The notes: generated by a model from the letters alone, not told the origin. A stretch of 64,000 bases of DNA from Neorhodopirellula lusitana (GCF_900182915.1 NZ_FXUG01000008.1:186001-250000), one strand, 5' to 3'; positions 35,633-45,047 are shown, counted from the first letter of the stretch. Made by a program: numbers and translations.

Positions 35633-35658
35633 GAGAGCTCGGCGGGTGCCGAGCTCTC
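35633..35658 (+). terminator. Rho-independent terminator
   Basis: A perfect 11-base stem, GAGAGCTCGGC/GCCGAGCTCTC with loop GGGT, is followed by GATCTTTTCT. It ends the zinc-ribbon gene on the plus strand and separates it from the convergent sugar permease gene. A 17-base sequence (TCTGGTTCAACTGGTTT) is then repeated in direct succession. Confidence 0.75.
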
Positions 35659-35699
35659 GATCTTTTCTGGTTCAACTGGTTTTCTGGTTCAACTGGCGT

Positions 35700-37268
35700 T
35701 TACGACTTGCTCGGCAGCGCCGGTTGCTTTTCGAACTGAATGAATGTTCGGAAGCCGAACAGTGCAATCATCACGAAGCAGATCGCGGGCAACCAGAATG
35801 AAGTGCGGATGCCATAGTTGTCGATCATGCCGCCCTGAAGTTTGGTGAGCAACGCACCACCGACGATCGACATGATCAAGAAGGCCGAGCCGAGCTTTGA
35901 TTCTTCCTCTGCCATTCCGCTCAACGCGATGCCGTAGATGGTGGGGAACATCAACGACATGCAAGCGGAAATCATGACCAAGCTTAAGAGCCCGGTGTTG
36001 CCGACCAGTTCGGTTCCGATTAGCGAGTGCAGGAACGTTGGCAACCCAATCGTGAAGTTATCGCCTTTCAAGGTGATCGCACCCACTGTGAATGCCAAAG
36101 CACCCAGTGCGAACACGAACAGCATTTTGCCGGGGCTGATGAATCGCAACAGACCGGTGCAAACCCAGCGACTGCATAGGAAGATGATCATCGCGATGAT
36201 GTTCCAGGCTTGGGCTTGTCCCAGCGAGATGCCAACTTGTTCCATGCCGTAGTGGACAATGAACGTCCAGCACATAATTTGGGCACCAACATAAAACGCT
36301 TGTGCAAACACGCCTTCACGGAAATTGGCCCGTTTGAAGATGCGACTCACAATTTCCATAAACGGTGCGTCCTCTTCTTCTTGCTTGAAGGTAGGCATCT
36401 TCGCGAAAAAGAAGATCAACAAGAACACGGTGACAACGGCGGCGACAATGATGTAAGGCTTTTTGACGCTGTGCAGGTCGGCGCTTTGCATTGCTTGGAA
36501 GCCTTCGGGATCGTTGACGCGGTAGCTCTTCATCGCGTTGGGGACCGCTCCATCCAAGGCACCGACTTCGGACTTGAAGTCCGGCAACTCGGTATAGACC
36601 TTGACGACGTTGCCGTCCGCAAGCGTCTTGGTGGCGTCCGCTGCGGCGTCGGCATCGAGCACCAAGTGCTGGGTGTATTCAGGGTTTCCCTCACCGAGTT
36701 TGGTGCGAAAGTCACCGGTCATCAATTGCGGGGCCAAGACGAGCGTGGCCACGGACATGCCGACCAACGAGCCGATTGGATTGAACGCCTGGGCCAAGTT
36801 CAATCGCTGGGTCGCGGTTTCTTTGGGGCCCATCGCCAAGATGTAGGGGTTGCAGGCGGTTTCCAAAAACGCCAAGCCGTAGGTCAAAATGTACGAGCCC
36901 AACAAAAACAGCCCGAACGTTGCCGTCGATGCCGCCGGTACCGCTAGCAACGCACCGATCGCATAGAAGGCAAAGCCGACCATGATCGCGGCTTTGTACG
37001 AAAACTTGCGAATGAAGAACACGGCCGGTAACGCCATGCAGAAGTAGCCAGTGTAGAACGCGAATTGCAACCAAGACGCTTGGGACGTCGTGATGATGAA
37101 CACGTTTTCATACACCTTCACCAACGGGTTGGTGAAGTCATTGGCGAAGCCCCACAATGCAAAACAGCAGGTCGTCAGGATGAACGCCAGCAGGTATTCC
37201 TTCGGGACGATCGGTATCTTGCCGTCAGGGTATTCGGGAGACGAATCGTTCGTGGATGCTGTCGCCAT
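35700..37268 (-). CDS. fucP: MFS sugar permease, FucP (fucose/hexose) type
   Basis: The 522-residue protein has 12 predicted membrane helices and matches the fucose:H+ symporter branch of the MFS: LAFILTTCCFALWGFANDFT at the first helix, FLETACNPYILAMGPKETAT and LNLAQAFNPIGSLVGMSVA. A central loop of about 100 residues (about 195-275, TKLGEGNPEYTQHLVLDADA and on) is longer than in E. coli FucP (about 440 residues). It would import L-fucose or a related sugar. It is downstream of the aldo/keto reductase and dehydrogenase genes on the same strand, consistent with a sugar-catabolic cluster. Confidence 0.88.
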   Translation of the reverse strand: MATASTNDSSPEYPDGKIPIVPKEYLLAFILTTCCFALWGFANDFTNPLVKVYENVFIITTSQASWLQFAFYTGYFCMALPAVFFIRKFSYKAAIMVGFAFYAIGALLAVPAASTATFGLFLLGSYILTYGLAFLETACNPYILAMGPKETATQRLNLAQAFNPIGSLVGMSVATLVLAPQLMTGDFRTKLGEGNPEYTQHLVLDADAAADATKTLADGNVVKVYTELPDFKSEVGALDGAVPNAMKSYRVNDPEGFQAMQSADLHSVKKPYIIVAAVVTVFLLIFFFAKMPTFKQEEEDAPFMEIVSRIFKRANFREGVFAQAFYVGAQIMCWTFIVHYGMEQVGISLGQAQAWNIIAMIIFLCSRWVCTGLLRFISPGKMLFVFALGALAFTVGAITLKGDNFTIGLPTFLHSLIGTELVGNTGLLSLVMISACMSLMFPTIYGIALSGMAEEESKLGSAFLIMSIVGGALLTKLQGGMIDNYGIRTSFWLPAICFVMIALFGFRTFIQFEKQPALPSKS

Positions 37269-37724
37269 CGTGTGGTCACCTGCCAGATTGTTCTTCTAGG
37301 GGGGAAAGAGCGATATGCTATCAAATCGCGTGCGGGTTTGGGGGCCACTATGCTGCTGTGCAAACCGAAATTTCAATTTAGTGGCGGTCTAGCGTTAATT
37401 AGGCAGCCTGGTGGGCCTTGGCTCGCGTGATGCTCAGTTTGCTGTCATGCGTTTACATGATGCGGGCGAGAGGATTCCACCCTCGCTCGTCGCTGGGCTG
37501 ATGCATGCGGCGGGGGCAGGCCGGCTAACCTGGCCTTGTGGAGGCTCGCTGCCGTTGAAGCTCGATGCAGTGGAAAACCCAGGTGTCATCGAAAGCCGGT
37601 GCCGTAGAAGACCCGTGACGTAGAAACCGGTGCCGTAGCAAATCCAAGCCCAGGGCATTCTCAAAATGCCGTAGGACAAAGAAGGCCCAAGCCGAGAAAG
37701 CCAAAGTTTGCTTCTTCGCCGAGG
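37269..37724. repeat. Intergenic region with degenerate ~16-bp repeats
   Basis: No gene seen. From about 37548 to 37645 a degenerate unit close to GGTGCCGTAGAAAACC is repeated five or six times with spacing of 14-18 bases. The fucose permease promoter may lie in the part before 37500. Confidence 0.5.
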
Positions 37725-38762
37725 TTAGCCGAGGTACGGAAAGTCGCTGGCGATCAGGCCGGCCGTTTTCAGTGCGGACCAGAACTCTTGCGGCGGGTTG
37801 GCTTTGACCAGGTTCACGTTTTGTTCGATGCGGCCAGGCCGACTGCTGTTGAGCGCCGTCGCAACGACACCGGGAGGTGACATGCCGAACGCGACGCAGG
37901 CTTCCGCTGGCATGACGTTGTGCTTTTGACAGATTTCACGGAAGCGATCTCGCCACTGGATCAGCACTTGATCCTCAGCCGTGTCGCCCGTCACGCGGCG
38001 GTAGTCAAAGAACTCGCCGCCGGTCAGGAATCCAGCATGGAAGACAGCCGAGTTGATCACTGCAATGTTCTTTTGATGCAGCGTCTCGACAAATTCCAGC
38101 AGCTCGGTGGGATGCGAATAGATCGTCAGGCTGGTCGCCAGCATCACCCAGTCGAGATCGAACTGGCCAGCTAAACACTGCGACACTTTCCAGTCTTTCG
38201 AGCCAACCCCAATCGCCGCGACTTCACCGCGAGCCCGCAGTTCCCCGAGAGCTTGGTACGCCGCCAAAATGTCATCCCAGCGTTTTTGTCGGTCGCCGTC
38301 ATCTTTCGCCGCGGCCAAGTATTCATCTGGGTCATGAACGGACACCAGTTGTGGCTTGTAGGGGGCAAGCAGTTCGCAGCCTTGTTCCCAGCAACGTAAG
38401 ATTCCGTCGTAGCTAATGTCTTGAACCGCATCGTACTTTAAGTCGCACCAGGCTCCGGGCTCAAACGTCGGTTCGGGCGTGGTCAGCGGGACGCGTCGCC
38501 AACCTAGCTTGTTGCTGATCAGAACCTTTTCAGGATCAATCTGCAATTCCGCGAACACCTTCCCCATCACTTCGAGAGCCAACCCCGCGCCATACTTACC
38601 GGCGGAGTCAGCGGCCACGATGCCTGGCGAATACCGAAACCAGTTCGCAACAATTTCCGTTTTGACGGAGTCTTCGAGGGACTGATAGAGGTTCCCCAGG
38701 GCGCTGCTACCAAACAAAATGGGTGGCAGTTCGACACAGGCTTTTGAGGTATCAGTGGTCAT
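37725..38762 (-). CDS. Aldo/keto reductase, L-fucose (D-threo-aldose) dehydrogenase type
   Basis: The 345-residue protein is chosen from ATG 38762 (MTTDTSKACVELPPILFGSS); the open frame upstream to 38963 lacks conservation. Motifs include FGSSALGNLYQSLED, DSAGKYGAGLALEVMGKVFA (with the catalytic Tyr-type region), VLISNKLGWRRVP and VSVHDPDEYLAA, which match D-threo-aldose 1-dehydrogenases that oxidise L-fucose to the lactone using NAD(P)+. It lies between a FucP-type permease and a zinc dehydrogenase, supporting an L-fucose oxidation route. The exact substrate remains inferred. Confidence 0.85.
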   Translation of the reverse strand: MTTDTSKACVELPPILFGSSALGNLYQSLEDSVKTEIVANWFRYSPGIVAADSAGKYGAGLALEVMGKVFAELQIDPEKVLISNKLGWRRVPLTTPEPTFEPGAWCDLKYDAVQDISYDGILRCWEQGCELLAPYKPQLVSVHDPDEYLAAAKDDGDRQKRWDDILAAYQALGELRARGEVAAIGVGSKDWKVSQCLAGQFDLDWVMLATSLTIYSHPTELLEFVETLHQKNIAVINSAVFHAGFLTGGEFFDYRRVTGDTAEDQVLIQWRDRFREICQKHNVMPAEACVAFGMSPPGVVATALNSSRPGRIEQNVNLVKANPPQEFWSALKTAGLIASDFPYLG

Positions 38763-39039
38763 GAGCAATCGGCTTTGAGAAAAGCGGTCGTTGACGGTCG
38801 TGTCGACGGCTTTCCGCCATCGGGGTTCAGGCAGTGAGCAACGGTCGATGATAGGAACGTGGTGCTCACCTTTCGTACGTTCCAGGGCTGCCTTGTCGTT
38901 GGGGCGGATGCAACGCCGACCGGCCGCTGCAGATCTGGAAACTTGGCCGATCCGCTGTGCCAACGACGTTTGCGACCTTGCCGGTAACCGCTCATCACTG
39001 TGCAGTTACATTGCAAATGCCTGGGTTGCGATCGGAGAT

Positions 39040-40071
39040 CTAACCGTCGACGTGGATCATTGCTTTGATCACGCCGCTTTCCGGATCAACCCAAGTTGGG
39101 AAGACATCGGCGACCTCTTCAAACGCAGCGTGGTGTGTGATCCAAGGGTCGGTGTTGATGGTTCCCTTTTCGATCAAATCAATGATCCGGGCGAAGTCGC
39201 GGGACAGTGCATTGCGGCTGGCCAACAGCGTCAGTTCCCGACGGTGCATCGCCGGTGCGTGTGGGAATTCCAAGTTGGACTGGGTGATCCCCACGTACAC
39301 AACGCGTCCACCGAAAGCCGCCATGTTCAGCGCCCCGGCCATGCTGCGGTTGTTACCCGTTGCATCAATCACCACATCGGCTCGGCGGCCGTCGGTCAAC
39401 GATTCAAGGCGTTCAATGTCCGAGTCATCGCCGGCCACCAAAATGGTGTCGTTGACGCCCATGTTGGTCTTCACAAAATCCAATCGCTTCTGGCTAAGGT
39501 CGGCAACGATCGGGCGAGCTCCGGCAACCTTGACAAACTCCAGTGCCGACAAGCCAATTGGCCCGGCACCGATGATCAGAACCGTTTCGCCTTCTTTCAC
39601 TTGGGCTCGGTCCACCGCGTGACATCCAATCGCAAGCGTTTCCACCAAAGCGGATTGCTCGTAAGTCAGGTTGTTGGCGAGGTGCAGCTTTCGTGCGGGC
39701 AGGATCATCCGTTGGGTCAATCCACCGTCGCACATCACGCCCAGCGTTTTGTGTTCTTCACAGCAATTCGTCAGGCCTCGTTCGCACGAGTAACATTTCT
39801 GGCAGTTGATGTAAGGTTCCACGCTACAACGATCGCCGGGTTGAACGTTCTTGACGTCAGGGCCCACTTCCAGCACTTCAACGCCCAGTTCATGACCCGG
39901 GATTCGTGGGTAGGAAAAGAACGGGAACTTGCCGAGGTAGCCGCCCAGGTCGGTGCCGCAAACGCCGACTCGGTGGATGCGCACCAAGGCTTCGCCGGGG
40001 CCGGGAGCATCGGGCTCGTCAATCTCGATCTGTTTCCAGGTCTTCGGTTGTTCGAGTTGCAGAGCTTTCAT
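39040..40071 (-). CDS. Zinc-dependent alcohol dehydrogenase (sorbitol/threonine dehydrogenase-like)
   Basis: The 343-residue protein starts at ATG 40071 (MKALQLEQPKTWKQIEIDEP). It has the catalytic zinc Cys in VGVCGTDLGGYLG, HE in IPGHELGVEV, the structural zinc cysteines in YINCQKCYSCERGLTNCC and the Rossmann motif VLIIGAGPIGLSALE. It belongs to the medium-chain dehydrogenases that oxidise sugar alcohols or sugar acids. Its start overlaps the stop of the epimerase-family gene by one base (TGATG). In the cluster it could oxidise a fuconate-derived hydroxy acid. Confidence 0.87.
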   Translation of the reverse strand: MKALQLEQPKTWKQIEIDEPDAPGPGEALVRIHRVGVCGTDLGGYLGKFPFFSYPRIPGHELGVEVLEVGPDVKNVQPGDRCSVEPYINCQKCYSCERGLTNCCEEHKTLGVMCDGGLTQRMILPARKLHLANNLTYEQSALVETLAIGCHAVDRAQVKEGETVLIIGAGPIGLSALEFVKVAGARPIVADLSQKRLDFVKTNMGVNDTILVAGDDSDIERLESLTDGRRADVVIDATGNNRSMAGALNMAAFGGRVVYVGITQSNLEFPHAPAMHRRELTLLASRNALSRDFARIIDLIEKGTINTDPWITHHAAFEEVADVFPTWVDPESGVIKAMIHVDG

Positions 40072-41351
40072 CAAACCGTTCCTCCTTGTCCTGGGTTTGC
40101 CGATCCCAAGAACAGCGGTCGAAGGTGTCGTTCGTAGATGTTCTTGGTGACTTCGCGGCCAACGATTTCTGCGTTCGCCTTTAGCAATCCGGTGTAACGG
40201 TCGCCGTGCTTGGCCGCGACCTTAAACGACACATGCAACAGTTGTCGCATGTGAGGGTTGAAATTTGGATTGCCCTGGATGTGGCGAACGGCGCTGGCCA
40301 GTTCTTCGCCAGACCAACCGTTGACGGTTTCAGCGCTGGGTAGCTTGGCTTCGTCAATGTCAATCACGCTGGCGTAAGGAGCACAGAATTCCTCGACGTG
40401 TTCCAAAGCGTAAGCGTAGATTTCTTTTGCCAAAGCCAGTCCATCGCCACCTGCTTCGGACAAGCCAATGATCTCTTCCAACCAGGTCGTGCCAGCGGTC
40501 TTGATGTGCAAGCCAGCACCGGTGCGTTTCAGGCACTCGTGAATGATTGGATACAAGCTGAACTTGTCACTGCCACTGTGAACGCTCAACTTCAGCGTTT
40601 CAGGAAGACCGTAAGTCTTGACCGCGTGAGCGATCACGGCCACGTCGTCGTTGAACTCTTGTTCGAACTGCTTCAAGTCGCCGACATAGTCAACGCCCTT
40701 GTTGAAGCGACCGGTGAATTTCGGTGCAATGGTTTGAATCGGCACGTTTTGGTCAGCGATGGCTGCCAAGATCACCAGCAACTCGGGTGGCGTTTGCGGC
40801 GAATCGGTTTCGTCCATCGAGATTTCAGCGATGGTTTTGTCAGCACCCTTGTCGGCGATGATGTGTTGATAAATCTTGCCCGCTTCTTGAACGGCCAACA
40901 GGTATTGTTCCGCGACGGCTTGCACCATTTCTCGGGTCACTTCGAGGGGAGCCGAAAGGCCTTCCAGCTCAAGCGTGCCGATCAATTCGGGGTGACCGTC
41001 AACGAAGGCTGCGATATCGGCGGCAGCGGCGGGCTTGCCGATCGAATCCGCCACGTCGATTGTGAAGAAGTCGCTGCAAGGCAGGAAAGCGTCAACGGTC
41101 GCCAACTGGATGTGGTCGGCATCGACGTGCCAAGCCTTGTCCCATCCGCGTTGTTGAACTGCGACTTCAGCCGCGTCGTAAACGCTTTGCGGCTGGGATC
41201 CCACAAAGGTATGCTCTCGGTTGGACTTGTTCCAAACTGGGGTCACGTCCACGCCATCGGCAGCGATCTGTTCAAAGGCTTGCAATTGTGCACCGGCTTG
41301 ATGGGCGAAACGGTCGCCGACGCCGAACGTGAGTTTTTCGATTGGGAGCAT
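40071..41351 (-). CDS. Tagaturonate epimerase (UxaE) family protein
   Basis: The 426-residue protein begins MLPIEKLTFGVGDRFAHQAG, the start typical of the UxaE/tagaturonate epimerase family. Further conserved parts are KFTGRFNKGVDYVGDLKQFE, TLKLSVHSGSDKFSLYPI and HIKTAGTTWLEEIIGLSEAG. Characterised UxaE converts tagaturonate to fructuronate in galacturonate breakdown. Here it sits with fucose-type genes, so a related keto-sugar or keto-acid may be the substrate. It is the first gene of the minus-strand cluster, divergent from the AraC regulator. Confidence 0.85.
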   Translation of the reverse strand: MLPIEKLTFGVGDRFAHQAGAQLQAFEQIAADGVDVTPVWNKSNREHTFVGSQPQSVYDAAEVAVQQRGWDKAWHVDADHIQLATVDAFLPCSDFFTIDVADSIGKPAAAADIAAFVDGHPELIGTLELEGLSAPLEVTREMVQAVAEQYLLAVQEAGKIYQHIIADKGADKTIAEISMDETDSPQTPPELLVILAAIADQNVPIQTIAPKFTGRFNKGVDYVGDLKQFEQEFNDDVAVIAHAVKTYGLPETLKLSVHSGSDKFSLYPIIHECLKRTGAGLHIKTAGTTWLEEIIGLSEAGGDGLALAKEIYAYALEHVEEFCAPYASVIDIDEAKLPSAETVNGWSGEELASAVRHIQGNPNFNPHMRQLLHVSFKVAAKHGDRYTGLLKANAEIVGREVTKNIYERHLRPLFLGSANPGQGGTV

Positions 41352-41539
41352 GGATTTCTCGCAGTGAATTGAATTGGGTTATTTATAATGCCCATGTTCG
41401 ACTTGGAACCCCATAGCCGAGCTTGACATTTGCATGGCAATAATTAACATAGAGTAACGCCTGGCGTGATGATAGCCTCACAAACAAATTGAAAGCCACT
41501 TCGGGCTGACCAATCCCCTTCGTCCGCAGAGTTCATTCG
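41352..41539. promoter_or_regulatory. Divergent promoter/operator region of sugar cluster
   Basis: Between the UxaE-family gene and the AraC-type regulator. It holds TTGACA at 41424-41429 and a short inverted repeat TTGC-ATG-GCAA at 41431-41441, within an AT-rich stretch (41375-41460) that stands out from the GC-rich surroundings. Half-sites for the AraC regulator are likely here; I cannot define them. Confidence 0.5.
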
Positions 41540-42463
41540 TTGCAAAACTTAAACCAAGACGAAAGCGAACCGATCCAGTCCGGTGCCGAGCCTGACTTCG
41601 TTTCCGATCAGGTAACCGAGGCGAAGCGATACTACCTGGATTTGAACCCTTCCCCGAAAGACCCGCTGGTTGTGGTGTGTGGAGGGGTCGAGCGGACTCG
41701 TTTGGACTATGAAATCGATCGTCAGCGATTTGCTTACTACGGACTGGAGTTCGTCGCCGAAGGCCAAGGTGACCTAACCCTGGGCGGCGAAGAGTACCCT
41801 TTGTCTTCCGGAAGCCTGTTTGCGTATGGCCCTCTGACGCCGCACCGGATTGCAAGTCGTCCACCGGACCGCATGCGTAAGTACTTCGTCGACATTGCGG
41901 GCAGCGAAGCGAAGTCGCTGTTGGAGGAAGCCGGGTTGCTAGACGGCAAACCGTTGCGTGCGCCGCGAGCACACGAGATGGTCGAGTTGTTCGACATGTT
42001 GGACCGTGAAGCCAGCGGCGACGCGGATTGTGCCAGCGAAATCTGCGCCCAAGTGTTGAGGCTGATTTTGACCAAAATTCGGCTGGGGTGTTTGGCGGAA
42101 TGCCCCACCATGCCCCGCGCTTATTCAACATACGAAAGGGTGCGAGAATACTTGGATGTCAATTTTTTGACCATCCACACGATCGAGGAAGCAGCCAAGC
42201 AGTGTGACCTCACTCCAATTCACTTGTCTCGATTGTTTCGCCGGTTCGGTGGAATGGGCGCGTACCAATTCTTGCTTCGCCGAAAGATGGACCGGGCCGC
42301 GGAATTGTTGTTGGAAGAAAACATGCTGGTCAAAGACGTCGCGGAGCAGCTTGGCTTTTCCGACGCGTTTCAGTTTTCGCGAGCGTTCAAGCGAGTCCAC
42401 GGATTACCGCCAAAGCAATTGGTGATGTCTCGCAAGTTGTCCAGCGTCAACGGTGATGACTGA
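41540..42463 (+). CDS. AraC family transcriptional regulator
   Basis: The 307-residue protein starts at TTG 41540; an in-frame stop at 41507 and the lack of other codons leave no better start. The N-terminal half is a cupin-like ligand domain (YYGLEFVAEGQGDLTLGGEE, SSGSLFAYGPLTPHRI), and the C-terminal 100 residues form the AraC double helix-turn-helix: IEEAAKQCDLTPIHLSRLFR and KDVAEQLGFSDAFQFSRAFK. It is divergent from the sugar-catabolic genes and probably regulates them in response to a pathway sugar. Confidence 0.9.
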   Translation: MQNLNQDESEPIQSGAEPDFVSDQVTEAKRYYLDLNPSPKDPLVVVCGGVERTRLDYEIDRQRFAYYGLEFVAEGQGDLTLGGEEYPLSSGSLFAYGPLTPHRIASRPPDRMRKYFVDIAGSEAKSLLEEAGLLDGKPLRAPRAHEMVELFDMLDREASGDADCASEICAQVLRLILTKIRLGCLAECPTMPRAYSTYERVREYLDVNFLTIHTIEEAAKQCDLTPIHLSRLFRRFGGMGAYQFLLRRKMDRAAELLLEENMLVKDVAEQLGFSDAFQFSRAFKRVHGLPPKQLVMSRKLSSVNGDD

Positions 42464-42597
42464 CTTCGCCGGTGAGTGGTGCGTCTGAAACCGGATCAGA
42501 CGGCTGTCCTGATCGTGGACGGTCGGTGATCCGCCTGCCGTGATGCTCGACTCTCTCCTGAAATCCCCACCTCCCTCCCCACCTGTCTAGGTTTGCC

Positions 42598-44370
42598 ATG
42601 AGTTTCAAGTTGAGTTTGTCTGTCTCTATGTATGTCGGTGTAGCGGGTTTGCTGCTCACGCTGGCAAGTTCGGCTGTTAAGGGGGCTGAGCCTCAGGTTT
42701 CGGGGGCCCAGAGCTCGGGGGCCCAGCCTTCCGAATCTCAGCCAGCGGGCGCCAGCCGTCCGAACGTGCTTTACATCATGTCCGATGATCATGCCGCACA
42801 TGGCATCTCGGCCTATGGCGGTCGCTTCGCCGAGGTCGCTCCCACGCCCAACATTGATCGTCTGGCGAAAGAGGGGACCTTGTTCTCCAACGCGTTCTGC
42901 ACCAACTCGATTTGCTCACCATCGCGTGCGTGCGTTTTGACTGGCCAGTACGACCATACCAATGGCGCTTTTGACTTGGACGGTCGGGTTGATCCCGGCA
43001 AGCAGATGCTGGCGATTGAGATGGGCAAGGCCGGCTATCAAACCGCGATGATCGGCAAGTGGCACTTGAAGGCGGAACCGGCCGACTTCGACTATTACTG
43101 CGTCTTGCCCGGACAAGGTCACTATCACAATCCAGAGTTCCGCGTTCGCGGCGATAAGCCGTGGGGCAAGAATTTGATCAAGTTCCCCGGCATGCACTCC
43201 ACCGATGCAATCACTGACCTGACGTTGGACTGGTTGCAAGACGGTTGGGACCAAGACAAGCCGTTCTTCTTGATGCATCACTACAAGGCACCGCACGACT
43301 ACTTTGATAACGCTCCGCGATACGAAACGTATTTGGCCGACGTGGATATTCCCGAGCCCGAAACGTTGTGGTCGCGAGACGAACGTTTTGGATCGATCGC
43401 CACGCGAGGCGACAACGACGAATTGTTGCCCCACATCGGCACCTCCATCGGCCCCCGCAATCCTCGTCGGTCCTACCTTGGCGACTTGCCTAAGTTGTAC
43501 CCCAACGAATTTCCTGCGGACTTTGATCCTAAGAACTACAGCGCCGAAGAGAACACGCGTCTGGCGTACAACGCTTATTTGAAGAAGTACCTGCGTTGCA
43601 TCAAGGGAATCGACGACAACCTAGGCCGATTGTTTGCGCACCTCGAAGAGACCGGCCAGCTTGATAACACCATCATCATTTACACCGGTGACCAAGGCTT
43701 CATGCTGGGCGAACATGACTATCAAGACAAACGCTGGATGTACGAAGAGTCGCAACGGATGCCGCTATTGGTCCGTTACCCCAAGACCATTCCAGCTGGG
43801 CAAAAGCTCGACGCCATTGTTGAGAACGTTGACTTCGGTCCGACCATGTTGGACTTCGCGTCGGCGCCCATTCCAGATTCCGTTCAGGGGCGTTCGTTGA
43901 AATCGATGCTTGAAACCGGACAAGCACCCAGCGACTGGAAAGAGGAAGCTTACTACCGGTATTGGATGCACATGGCGCACCACGACAACCCTGCGCATGT
44001 TGGGATTCGAACCAAGACGCACAAGTTGATTTACTACTATGGATGCAACTACGACGGCGGCTATCAAACACCCCCGGGCTGGGAACTGTACGATCTGGAA
44101 AACGATCCCCACGAAACGATCAACCTGTACAGCAATCCGGAGCACGCCGGTCTTGTTGCCGATTTGAAGAAACGGCTCGAAGCCACGCGTCAACGAGTGG
44201 GTGACGATGGTTCCCACTTCCCCGCCTGCGAAGAAGTGATCCAAGAGTTCTGGGACTACGACGAAGACGACCGGGCGAAGGCTCGTGAGATTTCACACCA
44301 GTACCTGAAGCGGCGAACGGCTGAACTGGAAGCCGGTAAGCGGAACGTGCGAACGTTCCACGGGAAGTAG
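42598..44370 (+). CDS. Secreted sulfatase (arylsulfatase/N-sulfoglucosamine sulfohydrolase-like)
   Basis: The 590-residue protein has a signal peptide (VGVAGLLLTLASSAVKGAEP, about 12-31). A short Ser/Gln-rich repeat linker (SGAQSSGAQPSESQ) follows, then the alkaline-phosphatase-superfamily sulfatase fold: metal-binding SDDHAAHGISAYGG, the formylglycine site ICSPSRACVLTGQY with Cys 106 in the C-x-P-S-R motif, and IYTGDQGFMLGEHDYQDKRW. It needs a formylglycine-generating enzyme. It cleaves sulfate esters of a polysaccharide outside the cytoplasm. Next to a fucose-type cluster, a sulfated fucan-like substrate is plausible. GTLFSNAFCTNS precedes the active site. Confidence 0.92.
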   Translation: MSFKLSLSVSMYVGVAGLLLTLASSAVKGAEPQVSGAQSSGAQPSESQPAGASRPNVLYIMSDDHAAHGISAYGGRFAEVAPTPNIDRLAKEGTLFSNAFCTNSICSPSRACVLTGQYDHTNGAFDLDGRVDPGKQMLAIEMGKAGYQTAMIGKWHLKAEPADFDYYCVLPGQGHYHNPEFRVRGDKPWGKNLIKFPGMHSTDAITDLTLDWLQDGWDQDKPFFLMHHYKAPHDYFDNAPRYETYLADVDIPEPETLWSRDERFGSIATRGDNDELLPHIGTSIGPRNPRRSYLGDLPKLYPNEFPADFDPKNYSAEENTRLAYNAYLKKYLRCIKGIDDNLGRLFAHLEETGQLDNTIIIYTGDQGFMLGEHDYQDKRWMYEESQRMPLLVRYPKTIPAGQKLDAIVENVDFGPTMLDFASAPIPDSVQGRSLKSMLETGQAPSDWKEEAYYRYWMHMAHHDNPAHVGIRTKTHKLIYYYGCNYDGGYQTPPGWELYDLENDPHETINLYSNPEHAGLVADLKKRLEATRQRVGDDGSHFPACEEVIQEFWDYDEDDRAKAREISHQYLKRRTAELEAGKRNVRTFHGK

Positions 44371-44393
44371 CAACGCCGAATCGATCGAGGGGA

Positions 44394-44414
44394 TCAGGGA
44401 GCTCTGTTCCCTGA
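44394..44414 (+). terminator. Stem-loop after sulfatase gene
   Basis: TCAGGGA/TCCCTGA with a seven-base loop begins 23 bases after the sulfatase stop. No T-run follows directly, so it is a weak terminator candidate. Confidence 0.4.
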
Positions 44415-44523
44415 AACTCTGGCCGCGGTTCTTTACGACTTCGCGGCAATCATGTTCACGCCCGGCAGCCGAATGGCTGTGTCTCAACGGGCGTTGATTG
44501 GCAGTCCAAGTGTCAGCACAAGC

Positions 44524-44805
44524 TCAGTCGACTCGACTGGTGATCTCGATCAAGTGGTAGCCGAACTCGGTTTCAATCGGGCCGTGGACCTTGTTCAGTT
44601 CACCGCTGAAGACAACCTGGTCAAATTCCTTCACCATTTGTCCGGGGCTGAACGAACCGAGGTCCCCGCCCTGTTTGCCGGATGGGCAGGAAGAGAATTC
44701 AGCTGCGACTTCACCGAAGTCCATGCCGCGTTCAATTTGTTCTTTCAAGTCATCGGCGACTTCTTCAAGTTCAACAAGAATGTGGCGGGCGCTCGCTGTG
44801 GCCAT
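44524..44805 (-). CDS. Parvulin-type peptidyl-prolyl isomerase
   Basis: The 93-residue protein is a lone parvulin domain without a signal peptide: ARHILVELEEVADDLKEQIE, FGEVAAEFSSCPSGKQGGDL, GSFSPGQMVKEFDQVVFSGE and TEFGYHLIEITSR. This is the length and pattern of PpiC-type cytoplasmic isomerases (E. coli PpiC is 93 residues). It catalyses cis-trans isomerisation of proline bonds to aid folding. It is convergent with the sulfatase gene. Confidence 0.92.
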   Translation of the reverse strand: MATASARHILVELEEVADDLKEQIERGMDFGEVAAEFSSCPSGKQGGDLGSFSPGQMVKEFDQVVFSGELNKVHGPIETEFGYHLIEITSRVD

Positions 44806-45010
44806 GGTCTTTTCGGTCCTTCGCTGGAATGGGGGTGGATCGCGGGAATCCGCGTTTCATTTTCGGGGCGGTATCGTTGCGTGTCGAGACGCTTTCGAGA
44901 ACCGGGCTTGATCCGGAAATCGAGGTCAAGATTGGAAACGCCGTGAAATGCTGACCCGTATAACCAACACCACCGAAGTTTCGTGTTGGACGCAACTCAG
45001 ATAGACTCCT
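44806..45010. other. Start of an intergenic region (44806-45138) with no gene seen
   Basis: This stretch between the divergent parvulin and dienelactone hydrolase genes carries no plausible protein frame. It ends at a strong terminator-like hairpin that has no obvious upstream gene on the same strand (see next entry). Confidence 0.35.
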
Positions 45011-45047
45011 GGCAATCAGCTCTCAGTTTTTTGCTGATGCCTTTTTT
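45011..45047 (+). terminator. Rho-independent terminator or leader attenuator
   Basis: GGC-A-ATCAGC (45011-45020) pairs with GCTGATGCC (45033-45041) with one bulged A, and the stem is followed at once by six Ts (45042-45047). It is a textbook intrinsic terminator on the plus strand. The nearest plus-strand gene upstream is the sulfatase, over 600 bases away, and the next gene starts 92 bases downstream, so it may terminate a leader or a small RNA. Confidence 0.6.
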
